DNA of 64,000 bases from Spirodela intermedia (GCA_902729315.2 LR746279.1:466001-530000), one strand, 5' to 3'. Positions 11,605 through 25,506 are shown, counted from the first letter of the stretch. The notes: generated by a model not told the origin, from the sequence alone. Numbers and translations: made by a program.

Positions 11605-13746
11605 CACACACATACCGATCAACGTCCTCTCAAAGATAAACTTGTCCTATTCTTTTCAACTACTATTCTGCGAGTGTAACATCCATATATTTGTGCAGGT
11701 CAGCTTTGGACAGTCAGAAGCCAAGGTTTGTCTGCTTAGAATCTCAGCATTTATTGTTCTACTTCTTCAATTTGTTTCCAGATTGATAGTGAGCATATTC
11801 TCTTTTTTTTTCCTCTAGAAATTAGAGTGATTTTTTATCTCGACGCGAAAGGTGGTTGTTTACATTTGACATATTACATAAGGATATTTTTGTTTGAACA
11901 TTTTGGCAATGGAGTGAGAGATGCTTCTGTGCATACATTCTTTGATTTTTATCTTAAGTTTTTTGTAATAAATTGAAACCTCAAATGGTTCCATTCGTTT
12001 TTTCAGTACAAAATAAGTGCTGAGTGCATATGTTTTCCTATTCATGCTAAAGATTTCTGAGTATAGCTGTCAAATGGTCTTCCTGACATTATACTATCCC
12101 CCATTATATTCGAAAGAAACTAAAATTGTCCTTTGAGCTTGTGATGGAACTACCATAGCTGTTTCCAGATTTCGTCTTCTTCGTTGAAACTTCAATTCCT
12201 ATGTTATGATTTAATTATTCAAGCTATATTTTAGATAGTTATTTTCATAAGAAGCAGTTACCCTTAATTTTGTACCTCGTAACCATTTTATGTGTGCTCA
12301 TTTGATGTCTCTCCAGATAGAGGCTATCATGAATGATTTTGTCCAACTAAAGCCGCATTCCAGTGTGTTTGAGGCTGAGACAGTGATTGAAGGTTAGATA
12401 TTTTTTCAGATAATCTTCTTCTTCCTGTGTCCTTCATTTACCACAAGATAAATGGTATTTTTTATATTCCCATTGGCTTTTTAGCACTGGTACCTTAAGT
12501 TTATCTGCGTCATTTCTTTTCTTCATACATTTTTTTCTGAGTGGTGTTCTCATTGCTTTATCCTAGACTCTAATATTAAAATATTTTGTTTGCGGTTCAT
12601 GATTATACCTACTTCTGTATAAAGGTTAAAAGAAAAAAGCTGTGCATATTATCCTCAGTAGACTATAGACAGTCACTTAAACATTAGAGCATCTACCTCA
12701 AATGGAAGATCAGTAACTTTTTCACATCGTAAAAAATTGCTTTGAATGAGCAGAAATGACATTATGATTTATAGTTTTGAATTAGTTACGGTTGGCAGCG
12801 AACTATTACTGTTTTACAGCAGTGTCACGCCCTTTCACGATCAGAAACTAGACACCAAGTTATGGTTCTTGGTTACAATCTTTGACTTTTGATGCTCTGT
12901 TATTTTCTTCTTCAGGAGTTCTTGATGGATTTTCATTTGACATGGATGATGAGGGCGACCGGGCCCCTAAATCTTCTGCTTATCAAGGTGCCCATGGTGA
13001 TAAAAGTGGAGATCATGGTGACGAGAAGAGTCAGGAAAATTCTGACAAGTCATTGGTAATGTTGCATCTGCCTGAATCACTTCTTTCATATCACTTTGTT
13101 TGGAACAGAAAACCCATTATGGTTTCATTCCTTTGTTAACTGATTGAAATGTGAACGGTTGTGCGCATAGCCTAGACTTCAAGCCTGTTTATGGATAACT
13201 CCATGTTTCTACTATATTCACCTTCAGATTTTAAATATAACCTAGGACGGCATGTAGCTTTTTCTGGAGTTTGAAAGAGGGTGCATTGTAATTAACAAAA
13301 AGTAGAGAAACAGCCTAGAAATCTACAATCCTAGTTGAGCTAGAGAATATGGGCACTCATACAGTGTTGGAAGTTTTAGGTCGTAAGAAAATATTGTAAA
13401 AGACTGAGGGTGTTCTTCAAAAGTTGTGTAAGGTTCCTCCCTATATAATGGGTGTTATCCCCTCTGTCCTCTGTGACAGAGGTCATTGTTCATGTTCCTT
13501 TGATTCGCAACTTAGAGACTAATTGGTTGCAACTTCACGAGATTTAAAAGACAAAGTATATATTATTCAGAAGGATGTTCCACGAATATAGAATATTGCT
13601 CTATTATTTAATATTTTTTTATAACTTTTGACAAATACTATTCGCAGGGAGTCAAGCGCAAGAAGGCTACAGTTGCTGCAAAGCCACCGAAGAGAGTAGC
13701 GAGGAAAATTCAAACCTCGAGGAAAGCAAAAGTCTCTAAGAAGTAA
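9112..13746 (+). CDS. BIN4: DNA-binding protein BIN4 / MIDGET (topoisomerase VI complex component)
   Basis: BIN4/MIDGET is a plant-specific DNA-binding component of the topoisomerase VI complex needed for endoreduplication (established knowledge). I assemble ten coding exons: 9112-9162, 9657-9978, 10102-10169, 10377-10427, 10905-11022, 11450-11496, 11699-11725, 12317-12392, 12916-13055 and 13648-13746. They sum to 999 nt, or 332 aa. The N-terminus carries the family motif SPDWLRNFQ. A conserved core from about residue 150 to 262 includes SIDLSGDVGAVGR, TIYKTAIVPSRTF and KIEAIMNDFVQL. A Lys/Arg-rich C-terminal tail (KKATVAAKPPKRVARK) fits DNA binding and nuclear location. The protein is shorter than Arabidopsis BIN4 as I remember it, mainly in the variable N-terminal half. 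The intron before exon 7 holds a long (CT)n tract. Confidence 0.88.
11524..11601. repeat. (CT)n microsatellite in BIN4 intron 6
   Basis: A pure CT tract of about 78 nt inside the BIN4 intron between the exons ending at 11496 and starting at 11699. It begins 27 nt downstream of the donor. On the sense strand it is pyrimidine-rich, so it could affect splicing. Confidence 0.95.
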
Positions 13747-14526
13747 AGGTATCATGCTTTCTAGGACAATTAAACCCATTAATTACTTGTGATTATTAAA
13801 TTCTTGATTCTGGAATAAAGTGTAATATTTTAGAGAGGAATTGTAACATTTATATCATGCTCTTCATTTGCTACTTGCATAAGTGAATGGAAAGTCAGGT
13901 GAATGCTGGATTGAATTGCTAGGCCGGCTTTTCTTGTTCTGACCTGTCATAATATGAATTTTTCACTGGCCATTTTTGTTGATTAATTTATTTTTTTGTC
14001 ACAGCTGAGCGCCGGGATCCTCAGAATCTATGATTAAATCATATTGGGCATGCCCATCTCGATGATGATTAGACGACATCAATGAAAGTTCATCGGCGGC
14101 TGTCTCCATCTCTCCACTGCAGTAAGTTGCCTCCCCAGCCAGCTTGAATCGAGCAGATTTGTCTCTAAATTCCCATGGATTAGACACCTGGAGGAGCTGA
14201 TCAGGTCCCAGGATTTTTTTCCTTTTTTTCTTTTTTCTTCGGATGAATTTGATTATTGTTGAGAAATCTTCGATTATTATGTTCCCTATTTGATGCAAAA
14301 CACTCGTCCTTCATTGTTAGTGTGATGCGATTGCTGATTATAGCCAGTGATGTGGGCATTCAGTGTATGAATTCTGAACATTTTTATTTTCTTGGGCCTA
14401 ATAAAAATCTCTACTTTCTGTGATTCTCTGGTTGATTGATTGAACTTTGCGGGCTGTGTGTGATCTTGTCGACATTGGGACTGATGGTTGTTAGCTAAGC
14501 TCATTTTCCGGAGCCAATTGAAAAAT

Positions 14527-14582
<56 letters not shown>

Positions 14583-14925
14583 CCAGAGGATGAGCATCGT
14601 TTTCTTCCAAACTCAGTCCTAATGCTCAAAAAATGTGGAGAAAACCGAACCAGACTGGTTGAACCTCACGTGGTCTGATGGGATTAGAGAGAGAGAGAGA
14701 GAGATGACTGCCAGGATTTAACAAGAAAAATAAAGAAACAGAGCCAGATTGATTGAACCTCGCGAGCTTTGGCTGGAATCTACCCCCTTTATACCCCTCC
14801 TATTCCAGAGGACAGGCGCAACCCAGCTTGTGAAGCCACAGCAAGCGAATAGCTCCTTGCATGGACAACAAGCCTTTTGAAAGCCAAATGGAGAAACATC
14901 CGCACCAGAAAGAAAATCTCCATCA
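13747..14925. other. Intergenic region between convergent BIN4 and bS16 genes
   Basis: Both flanking genes end here, so the stretch should hold two 3' UTRs and their polyadenylation signals. It contains a pure (GA)n tract of about 47 nt at 14532-14578 and a shorter one near 14687-14703. I see no coding region or RNA gene. Confidence 0.6.
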
Positions 14926-17066
14926 TTACTTCACCTCATCATCCTCATCATCATCATCAAGGGCCTCGTCTTCGCTGCCAACGGCCCTGTCGGCAGCTGC
15001 TGCATTGAGCTTCTCCTGGGTCATCAAGAACTTGCCTGTCATGGGGTTCACATGCCGGGTGTCGCGTGGGCCTCCCTTCCGTGCCAACACGAGCATTGGC
15101 GGCGGTGGCAGCAACCCAGCTCTGAAGAGGAGGCGTTGAACTGGCTCTGATGGCTGCGCGCCGACTGACAACCAGTACCTGAACCGATGTTCCAGGAGAA
15201 GAAAGGTTACAGACAACTAAAGGGAGAGGTGTTCTAGCAGAATTGTTTGATTCGATAATCTCTTCATTGAACAGAGGTGGATGTCTCTGGGTGAATCCCA
15301 CATGATTTTGGGAATCGAGAAAAATAAGAGATAATGGCAAAAAAGGGAACATTTTGCCGAATTAAGGTTCTCGGATTTTTCATCTTCTATATCTTCATCA
15401 CTATCTCTACTTGGAGGACAAGAGAAGGCCGTACGAGTGCGACCACAAGCAAGAAGATTTTTTTCTTGGCATCTGATGGATCCTGATCACAAAAGTCAAC
15501 CCGTATGGATTTTTACAAGAAATAGCTGAAACCACATATCCTGAATGGGAAAAAGGAAGAACCAAACGAGCAGTCAACCGGGGGCAAGAAATAGAAATGT
15601 ATCTGAATCAATCGTCAGCATCGATGGACATGAAACATGCTTCAAATACAATTGAGCATTCCAGCTATGGAAGATCGAACTCGAATGATGCATTCATTGG
15701 ATCTTACAAATTCTGGGCACAGTTCCTTCATTATAACAAATCTCAATTGAACACATGACACAGTGAAATTTTTATAAAGCAAGAACAAGTGCCATTGAAC
15801 TTTTGCCACGATCAAATAGTGAGGTTTTGGTGCGAGACACGGGCTTTCCAGCATGTTTCAGACAGGGTTTCTAGGGAATAAGACGTAAAACTGAGGAAGC
15901 CTGGGCGGTAGCACGTCAAATGAATAGAATCTGATTACCAGTTTGAGGACCTTTCTTAAATGGAATCAAAGCTAATGTGGAACAGGAAATGGATGTGAAT
16001 AATTTGGCACGAACCCGCTGGAAGAATCGCCAAATGGAACAGATCTTGGACAAGAATCTAGCAGCAAGCTCGTGGGGGATGTCTGGGGAGCAGACGATCA
16101 ATCATAGAAATCATCTAGGAACAATATATATTCATTAAGTAATAAGTAGGGCCCACCCGTTACTAGATCCATAGAAATTGTGACATGATATTGATGAACA
16201 ACGTTGAGAAACTAACTAAGACAACCAGTTATTTGAGAATTAATTTCCACAAGATCATCACCGATTTTATTAACCTTCAGACCTCGGATTTTCCGAAAAG
16301 TTTTGTGTACGACGAGACATCCATTTTCCATGAAGAAAATGGAGTGCTTTGAGTACACTCAGAGAAAATGATTCCAGGTCGATGATCACGAAAATCATCT
16401 GTCCAAAGAGAAGAAAATGTGATACTAGAAACAAAAAAGATGGAGCGTAGAAGAAGAACAAGAAGAAGATGGATCAACAGAAGAAGAAACATCGACAGAG
16501 GGACCATTTTCAGCAAATTAAAACCTGCAGAAGGAAAAAAAAAGAGAAGAAGTTGACTCACTTGACTCTGTCGAAGTTCAGGCCCATCCGCTTACCACCA
16601 TCCTGCCCTGCGCAACAGAGATTCCAAAGTGGATCAAACTCCACTCATTCGCCCATCAGATTTCACCAGGAAAACCCTAAATCGAGGTCCCTCCGGGGAG
16701 GTGAACGAAAAAACCGGAATGATGCATATCTAACGATGAACCGAATGAAGTATAAATGAAATTGCATCAGGGACAAACGGAATCAATCCTTCGACTACCG
16801 GAGATCAGTTTCGTGAAGTCATCGCGAGGAAGCCGAGAATCAAGCAATGCGGATAAACGAAAAAGAGAGAGAGAAAAGGAAGATCAATGGGATAAGAAGA
16901 AGGCAAGCACAGAATAAATATCGAGTGTAGCACCTGGGAGAGGGTTGTAGTAGCCGAGGATCTCAAGGTGCTTCCCGTCGCGCGGGGACCGGCTGTCGGC
17001 GGCCATGACCCTGTAGAACGGTCTATTCCTGCACCCCAAACGCGAAAGCCGGATCCGAACAACCAT
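14926..17066 (-). CDS. RPS16: Organellar ribosomal protein bS16 (nuclear-encoded S16 of chloroplast/mitochondrion)
   Basis: This encodes the small-subunit ribosomal protein S16 of bacterial type. Three exons (16934-17066, 16562-16607, 14926-15178) sum to 432 nt, or 143 aa. The 46-nt middle exon is too short to show up as an open frame; I found it from the family motif [13 protein letters not shown], and it joins both neighbours in phase. The protein starts [20 protein letters not shown], the bS16 fold start, with no obvious N-terminal extension. In plants a nuclear S16 serves mitochondria and/or chloroplasts, where import without a long cleaved presequence has been described. The C-terminus is an acidic tail (DDDDEDDE). 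An upstream in-frame Met codon at 17171 would add 35 residues, but the conserved start is at 17066. Intron 2 is about 1.4 kb. Confidence 0.93.
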
Positions 17067-17539
17067 CTCCCTTCCTCCCTTTCGCCTCTTACAACCTCTG
17101 CTTCTTCTTCTTCCTCTGCTACTACAGGTTTTAGGGCTTTGGGAGGGGGCAATCAGTCGACTGAACCACATTATGGACCTAAATAATTGGGCCTTTTACT
17201 TATGGGCCCATGTCATTTTGTCTCGTTTTACGGCCCATTAGAGGTCTTAAACTATTCTTTATTTTTATTTTATTTTTTTTTCTCAGGCACTGCCAGCACA
17301 GATGTCCACATGGCGAGCCACGCTGGCATTCCTACAACACGTGGCATTAAAGAAGAGAAACAACTCGCTCCTCCTTCCCGGACGTCTAATTAACGAGAAA
17401 AATGGTCGGGAATAATTATTCCTGCTTTAACAGAAAATTAAAGCGGCATTAAATAGAAAATATGGAATCTCGGAGAGATTTAACTACAAGCAGTACTCAT
17501 TGTTTTGGGCCGACCTACATTCGGCCATTTTGGTCCCTG

Positions 17540-17622
<83 letters not shown>

Positions 17623-17940
17623 CTCTCTCTCTCTCTCTCTATCTCTATCTATCCATCTATCTATCTATCTATCTATCTATCTACCTGTGACCAAGCCCAC
17701 TGATAGACAGGCCAAATCCTCATCCATTAAAAAAAAAATGGAAAAAATTAATATCACTCATCTGTTACATCCCTACAAATTACAACTAAAAAAGGGCTGC
17801 CCTTTTTGTTCCTCCTCAAGTTCACAAGGATTTAAAAAAAAAAACCAGCATCCACTCCAATTCTCAGAGGAACTGATGAATGCCCGTCGCACAAATCCCT
17901 GACGCTGAAGAACAGTCCACCATCAGAAGATCCTCCGCCA
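17067..17940. other. Intergenic region between bS16 and MED8
   Basis: This should hold the bS16 promoter and the MED8 3' UTR. It contains the large CT/CTAT microsatellite listed separately. I recognise no other gene, and open frames here are Ser-Leu repeats from the microsatellite. Confidence 0.6.
17542..17682. repeat. Compound (CT)n-(CTAT)n microsatellite
   Basis: About 73 nt of nearly pure CT grade into interrupted CT/CTAT and then a clean (CTAT)n run, about 140 nt in total. It looks like a CT tract that acquired an AT interruption which then expanded. Confidence 0.95.
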
Positions 17941-20900
17941 TCACTGCTGGTTCTGCTGCTGCCTCTGCTGCGGGTAGTTAGGGTTCTGGGCCGAGCTCTG
18001 GAGACCTCCCATGCCCGGCTGGAGGCTCTGGGTGTTCATCCCTGGCTGGAGACTATGAGGATTCCCACCCATGTTCATGCCGTGCTGCTGGATTCCCACC
18101 ACTCCAGCAGGGTTTGACCCGCCGCCCATGTTGAACATTGCTGGAAGAACATATGATCACCCACCAAGAAAGAGAAAGATTTGATCAGTGATTGTCCCAT
18201 GGTTTCCACGAATATTATGTAAAATGAAATATTTTCCATTTTTTCCTCCATTTATTTCAGCAGAAATCATGAGATCACAAAAGTGAATTACTCTCTCCTG
18301 GAAGAAATAATTGGAATTAACAAGAGTAGGAAATAAATAATGAAGGTTTTTATCAAAAAAACTTATTATTTTTTTATATCAAAGTAATAAATCGGTTTGA
18401 ATACAGTAGATTCTGCAATTATTTCTGAAATTATCCAAATAAAAAATAGACAGAAAAAAAATATATACCACGTACTTTGGTCATTTAGGATTTGGGAAGG
18501 GAGATTCCGCTGAGAAAGGCCGCTGGATAAACCATACTGAAAAACATAAAAAAGGTAAATTAACATTTATAAATATTAGAAATATTATTTTCCTTGTAGA
18601 ATAACGAAATAAATAAACCACAGATCCATGCACAGGCCCAACTCGGACTGGCTCAGCCGAACCTCATGAGTCTGGCTGACAGGCTACTAGCCATCTCCGA
18701 AACTCTCTGAGTCTAGTGATTGTCTTATCCCCAATACCACATCAGATTGTATGTTACCCAGATAATCAATAGCCATATCTCATTAATCTCCGGTCATCTA
18801 GGTTGCATCATGTGCCCATAAATCTTGGGCAAGAACGGTCACAATCCCAAAATTGGAAAAGATGACAGCTTTTTTCCCGTGTTTGTGGGTGATCCAGAGA
18901 GAGATTCTAAGCTTCATAAAGTTCTTGATTTGTCTAATTAAAAAAAAAAATCGACAGGAATGTGGATACTCTCTCCAAGATCTACAGATGCTAGCAAAGA
19001 TCTGGTACAGATAAATAATAAATTAGATGAATGGTATTAGTAGAAAGAATTTCAGCTTCAGTGAGTAATCTTGTTATCAGATGGAAGGGCATGGAGAGGG
19101 GAAACTCCTGGCGATGGTGATGAAGTCAGGCGTTGACCGAGGAGTGGTGAATTAACATGCAGGGGAACGACTTGATGGATTGGCCCACGACCCAACTGAT
19201 GGATCAAAAGGGATGTATACGATTCTTCTCATGCAAAAGGAACCCACCATCTGATAACAAGATGGTGGGTTCCTTTTGCATTTATTAATCTCTCTCTCTA
19301 CTCTTTTTCAAGGGAAAACAATATAGAGAGAGAGAGAGAGAGATTCTTCAGAGAGAGAGAGAGAGAGAATATAAGCTAGGAGGAAAATAGAACAAAAACT
19401 CACAAGTTGATACAATCTCAAGCATGAGGCAGAGGAAGATTAAAGTTTAGATATTGTTCGAAAAGTGGCATAAGGAGTGAGGACTACCTGCGTTCTTTGC
19501 AGAAGAGACTGTGATGGAATTGAAGCCGACATGTTTGACATCTGGAAAACAAAAAGAAAAATACTAACTAAGTTTCATCTCATCACAGATATCCTGATAC
19601 ATATCTAAAAATAGAATTACAATTTTTCAATGGCTAGCAGGGAAATCAAAACAAAGAGGCTTCTTTCTAGTTGGCACACTTAGTTTGTAAGAATTGGAAA
19701 TAACATCTAAATTTATAAAAAAATAAAAATGGAGTCATCTACAAGTCAGAATCGTTTCACATATTTCTCAAACAACAATGAAACCAGTGCCTTGCCCACA
19801 CACAAAATCGGAATCAGATAAAGTACCAACTGAAATGTACGAAAACTAGTGATGAATTTTAAGGATTGCCTATTAAGTCGGATGAATTCAGGGACCTTGG
19901 CCATGCGTTGCTCTGGGAATAGATTCGAAATCGTGATAAGGTCGAAATCTTCTTAAGATATGGATTATTTCCACAATTAGCAGCCAGAATGAACATTTTG
20001 CTAGGTTTGACAGGAACGGTTGAGCAATAATGTTCCGAAAGAATCGAAATCATAGTGAGAGATTACTAAAAGAATGGAATACGATGGAAGACTAAGATAC
20101 AGTCAAATCAGCAAAAATAAGAAGAAAATGTGTTAAGGATCTAACCATCTGTGAATTTTGTGATGTTTGTACTGCATTAAACAAATTGGTGTTAGCAGAC
20201 CCAGCAAATTGACCCAGATGGCTCCTTAATTGATTGCCTTGGTTAATTTGATTTTGTGCCATGTTATGCTGAAGATGTCCAGATTGAATCTGCCTGTTCT
20301 GGAATTGTGGTTGTGCCAGTGACTGAGTATACTGCATCTGATGCTGCCCAGATACCTGAACCAACGAAAATTTGTTGCGAAATGTAAATGATTCTGAAAT
20401 TAATTTAGAAACAGCATCAATTCTAATCTTAAATTTAATTTCTAAAAAGCTACACAGCAACACTTTGAATGGAATTGATAAAAAAATCTAATAAAAAATA
20501 TACCGTCTGAAATTTTTGCTGGGATTGCCCTGGTAGATCATGTAACTGAGACATTGTACTCTGAAAAATTAAGAAAAATTATTGAAATATTTAAAATCAA
20601 GACAATAGAAAATCTACCATGTCAAAGCCATAAATTATTCACACAGCGCATTGAGCCCAATGATTCTAAGAGCCAACCTCACAAGTACCTGGAATCCTAA
20701 AGCCAGAGGACCAGCGCACTGCCCCCCCTCAACCCTCCCCTTTTTTTTCGTTGTCCCTTCTTCTGGCAAACATAACCCACCCATCAATCCTTCTTGCAAT
20801 CATGGAAGGACCGTCTCTTCACCCTCCACCTGCCTCCCTTCCATTACATTTCCCCAGGCAGTGGTACTCTCTCGCATCCCCAAACCATTGCTATCCCTAT

Positions 20901-23900
20901 CTCACTAAATCAAATGAAAATAGAAAAGTTTACATGGCCTAATACACTTGCCACCGGAGATTGTCTTAATTGCTGCTGAGCAAGGAGTTGTTGCTGATGT
21001 TGAGGTAACTGCACCATCTTCTGCCTCTGTTGTTGCGGTTGTGTTTGTTGCTGAGGTGAAGGTGTATTCATCATGTTTGATGATGACCTAGGTGAGTTGG
21101 CGTGTGGAAGAGGTGGAGTGGACGCATTATCAAACGAGGTGACCCCAGGTGATGGAACTGACCTCCCCACGAATTGGCTTCCTGAAACCTGCAATAAATT
21201 TAGTTTGCACAATAAATGTGCCTCCATTTTTATGTACTTCTCAATAACTCCGATTGACATAACATACAAATGTCTACATCACAGTAACAAAAAATTCCTA
21301 GCAACACATTGTCTAAAATGTCAAACTTTGAACAGGCCACGATAAAAGTTCCTAACATTGCGATGAAAGCGAATAAACCCATTATATACTCTACTTCAAA
21401 CGTCAAGCAGCATTGCTCATGCATCCACATAAAGTGATTTCACTTTTCTTCAAAGAGTACAAGCTTTCTGATATACAAGCAACAATAAGAATGATCATAT
21501 TTGTATGTTACCACAGCGGAAGTAGCAAGACAAATTAGATGTTTAGTGCGTTACGATTATTAAAAATAAGATTCGCTGAGCACTTCACTTTGTAACCTGA
21601 CCAGTGAGGTAGTAGGCCATCTCCTTGATCACCTTAACAACTAAGACAAGCGTACACATTTTCAGGAGATGCACGACTTCAATCACATCCATTGCAATCT
21701 TGAGGCATATCATCAATTCTCTACCATAGTAATTTTTTGTAAAGCAGTGGACCATTCAGAAAGCTTTTAAAAGTTACAGGAAGATTAACATACTCATCAT
21801 GCAGGTATGCATGGCAACATATTTCTTTGACCTGTATCTAGCAAGTTCTAAACCAGTACCTTGTAAATAACTTGCAAATTAATGCCACTAGGTCATACCT
21901 GCATGGTGCCAACCTGAGAATTAACACTCCCAGGGTTGAACGAAGATGGAGTGCTCTTTGAGTACACACCTGCGAGTGGGTTCCATGATCACAAAGCAGT
22001 AGTATTAGCTTCATTCAATATCTCATTATAAATAAATGAGCAGCTTGGAAGAACTGAAGAGCAGATCGAGACCACTGAGGTGTGTCAACTAAATGATTGA
22101 ATACAAAAAATCAAAAAGATAAATTATGGATTATTTACCAGATGTGTCTCCAAAGTTATGTGATCCATCACTAGAGGGAACCACATTCACTAAATGCATA
22201 GGCAACGGCGATGAAGGGTGTCTCTGATCAACAGGTAGCCGTAAACCTTTAACAGAAGTGTGCCATCCTTAATCAATTAAAGAGTTTTATCTCATGCATA
22301 ACGAAAAGAACAATGTGGACTTGTGATGAATGGAGACACCTTCACCATAGTTGACAGCTGCTCTAAGCAAATTCTCTTGCTCTTGAATTTTTGCAGCCTG
22401 TGCCTTGTCCAGAGTTGGAATAAGTGTTGATGATTGGCGTGAACCCAAGCCATAAGACTTGCGGGTATCAGATATTACTTTTTCAGCACTCTCACATGCC
22501 GCTCCAATCATATCAATTCTAGCCTGGAAACCTCCAGGATGTAAATAAAGATAGATTGAAAAAGGAAACTTAATAAATTAAAAGAAACCCTTATATAACT
22601 TCAAAGCACCTTTAACTTTTCAATTTGCATGGGTATAGGAAGGTTCTGCATTCCATGTAATAACTGCTCCCTCTTGGAGTTATCTTCAACTTCCATCTCT
22701 GGTAATAACTTGGATGAAAGCATCACAGGAAGTACTGTCCATTAAAAAATAGTAACAACAATTAGCTATAACAACCTAGATGAACCTGTTATTTATGTCA
22801 AAAGGTTTAACTGGTATCACACTGGTCATTATCAATTGAAATGTCACTTATAGCCAATTATGGAGCAACAGAACATACTTGTTGCATTTTCTGCGTTAAC
22901 ATTCCTTGGGTGCACAACAAATGCTTTAGAAACCTTCTTTATGTCTTCCACTATGTTGAAGAGCTCCAAATTGACCATGGAAAACTGCCCCAGAACCTCC
23001 TGCCTGCATATTAACCCCAAATTCATTGTAGTAGTTTTTTTTCAGGATACTCCCGGTTTAGTCGAACTGCAAAAAAGCATTTTGAACAACACGCTAAAGA
23101 GAAGGCTCCTCTATTCCCTTTCGTTCCCGCAGGTAAACCATTTCTGTTTACCCGGTATTTGGATATATCTAGTTTTGATTTTCATCCCAATCAGGCAGAT
23201 GACAATTCAAAACAGCATGAAATGTTGCGATGGCAATGTGTCATATCAACAGCATTTATCATTCCATAGTTGTTCAGTTACTGTAAAACTTAGGACTTCG
23301 TGATACCAAAATTATGTGGCTAGCATGCGTGAAAATATAATTCAAACCTAATCTAACAAACTACTTCTTACTGGGTAAAACTCGATGCTCCTTGAAGAAA
23401 AAAAACCCATGGAAGGCCTTTAGTTCATTAGAACAGGTCAATAATGCTCAGAGAAGAATTCCATAGATGAAGAACTATGAGAACACCTTCAATTTGAAGT
23501 CAAGATGAAATTTATCACTTTCCCATTGTCACGATGCTCTAACGATGGAGAAACAGAAAACATGGTTGACATTTATCAATGTCGGCAACAATAAGAATAC
23601 CTGAATAATACGCCGAGAAGGATATGCCATTGATGAAAAAAATATGAAACTAACGTGGGCATATAATTTTTTCATATTTTCAATTTCAAGTCGAGAGAAA
23701 ATTATATGACAATAAATTTTGTTCGTATTTATCAAATTCGACGTCGAAAGGACAAACAGAAATCACCATTTTGGGACAGCGTTGGTTCGAGCGATGGTAT
23801 CAAAGTCCTCGAGAATTCTAGAGATAGCGTTAGAGAGGCCGAGAGCCCGCGTCCTAACGGACTCCAGGTTGAGCTGCTGCTGCAACGCAGGATTCAGTCG

Positions 23901-24005
23901 CTCCACCTTCACTGGAGGCGGCGCCTGGAGAGCACCAGCCTGCAGCAGCTGCTGCTGCTGCTGCAAGTCTATTCCTGGCACCGACACACCACCGACGACC
24001 TCCAT
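17941..24005 (-). CDS. MED8: Mediator of RNA polymerase II transcription subunit 8
   Basis: MED8 is a head-module subunit of the Mediator complex, which bridges transcription factors and RNA polymerase II. I assemble twelve exons: 23767-24005, 22879-23003, 22610-22734, 22340-22523, 22139-22246, 21899-21969, 20955-21188, 20504-20560, 20146-20355, 19488-19541, 18476-18536 and 17941-18140. They sum to 1668 nt, or 555 aa. The conserved helical N-terminal half includes QQQLNLESVRTRAL, ISRILEDFD and GQFSMVNLELFNIVEDIKK. The C-terminal half is long and Gln/Met/Asn-rich, as in plant MED8 proteins. I chose the Met at 24005 because the family similarity begins soon after; an in-frame Met at 24131 exists upstream. 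The donor after exon 7 is weak (CCG followed by GTGGCA), but it is the one that keeps phase. Confidence 0.9.
19231..19281. repeat. Perfect 21-bp inverted repeat (foldback) in MED8 intron 10
   Basis: The arms 19231-19251 and 19261-19281 are exact reverse complements, separated by a 9-nt loop. A 17-nt segment across the loop side (19247-19263) is also the reverse complement of 19068-19084. The whole structure lies in the MED8 intron between the exons ending at 19488 and starting at 18536 on the minus strand. Confidence 0.93.
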
Positions 24006-24799
24006 GGCGCTACTCCTCTCCCGCTTCCCAGCTGCTGCGTGGGAGATCGCAGAGAGAAATTTCAGAAGAAACGATGGAAAGAGGATTCGGTATGGTACTC
24101 CGCGAGAGGTTCCTAACCTAAAAGGCTCCACCAGAGAGAGGGCACTAACGGCTCTTTAATGAGAGAGGCCTGCTAGTAGACATAATTACAAATAATATGA
24201 AAATAAGTATATAAAAACATATAAAAAGGAGGAAGGACGTGGGCGAAATCTAATTTCCACTTAAATGAAAAATCTCATAAAAACCCTTTTTTATGAAAAT
24301 TTTATGATAAAGCCCCATTCCTGGTCTAGAAGAGGGCATGTCGTCTACACTACATTTTCCTTGGGTTTTATCACATATCATCCTGTCCCTAAAACCCATA
24401 TGGGACGTTAATATTTGCCCCACCCCGGGCCCACCCAACAACACTTTGGATACTAATTTCTGGACCGGACCAGATTTAAACCCGCCCAGTTCGGCCCATT
24501 TAGAGTATCGAACCCATTTCCCTCAGCGAGCAAGATTCCACAAGAATCAGATTCTATGCAGGATCCTCGAATCCAGATCCGAGACTGAAGCCAGAACCAT
24601 GTGCTGCCGGCGCCGAAAGACGGGAAGCAGGAGTCAGCCATCCTTCGCTATCGGATACTGTAGCCGAAGGAAAAACGTTGTTGTCGTTGAACTAAGACTT
24701 CAGGCGAGTCGCTGCCAACAGCTCGCCCTCCAATGCTTTACTCTCTCTCTCTCTCCTCTCTCTATCCCCTGTCTCTCTCCCCTCTCTCTCTCTCTCTCT

Positions 24800-24841
<42 letters not shown>

Positions 24842-24937
24842 GGGCAAGCTAGAAGGAAGCTTGTCATGTAAGCTTGTCATGAAGGGTTCCATTACCTGGG
24901 AAAGAGCTGCCAACAGCCACCCTCCATGGCTCAACAG

Positions 24938-24983
<46 letters not shown>

Positions 24984-25474
24984 GGGGAGGGGGGGCACCA
25001 GGAAGAGGAAGCTTGCCATGGAAGCTACTGGTACTGTTGGCGAAGGTGGGTCGAGAGGGGGTGCCATCAAAGGCGGCGTCTTGGGAGAGACGGAGAAGGA
25101 GAAGTGCGTTGATTGATTAGGTGCGATGCGTAGAGAATAATACACAATTTATTTATTTATTATTTATAAAGTAAACCCATTTTATTTTAAAAATATATAT
25201 GTCCATATTCATGAAATAATCTTACGTATTGCCCAGACTTATTTATCTTAGAAAGTCCCACGGAAGAGGGGTTGGGGGGGGCTCATAATGGGACCATATG
25301 CGCATTGCACTGTGTGCTCTACCCTGCGGCAACTGTCCTCATCATGCTCTCCACAAGAAAACGCCGTGGTGGGTACCCAACCTTAATGTCTAAGTTGCCC
25401 GTCTCTCTGTCTCTCTCTCTGTCTCTGTCCCTCTGTCTCTCTCTAGATTTATCTATCTATGGATAGAGAGGGGG

Positions 25475-25506
<32 letters not shown>

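Noticed and set aside
24006-24131. N-terminal extension of MED8 from an in-frame Met at 24131
   Set aside because: The extra 42 residues do not resemble MED8, and the downstream Met fits the family start.
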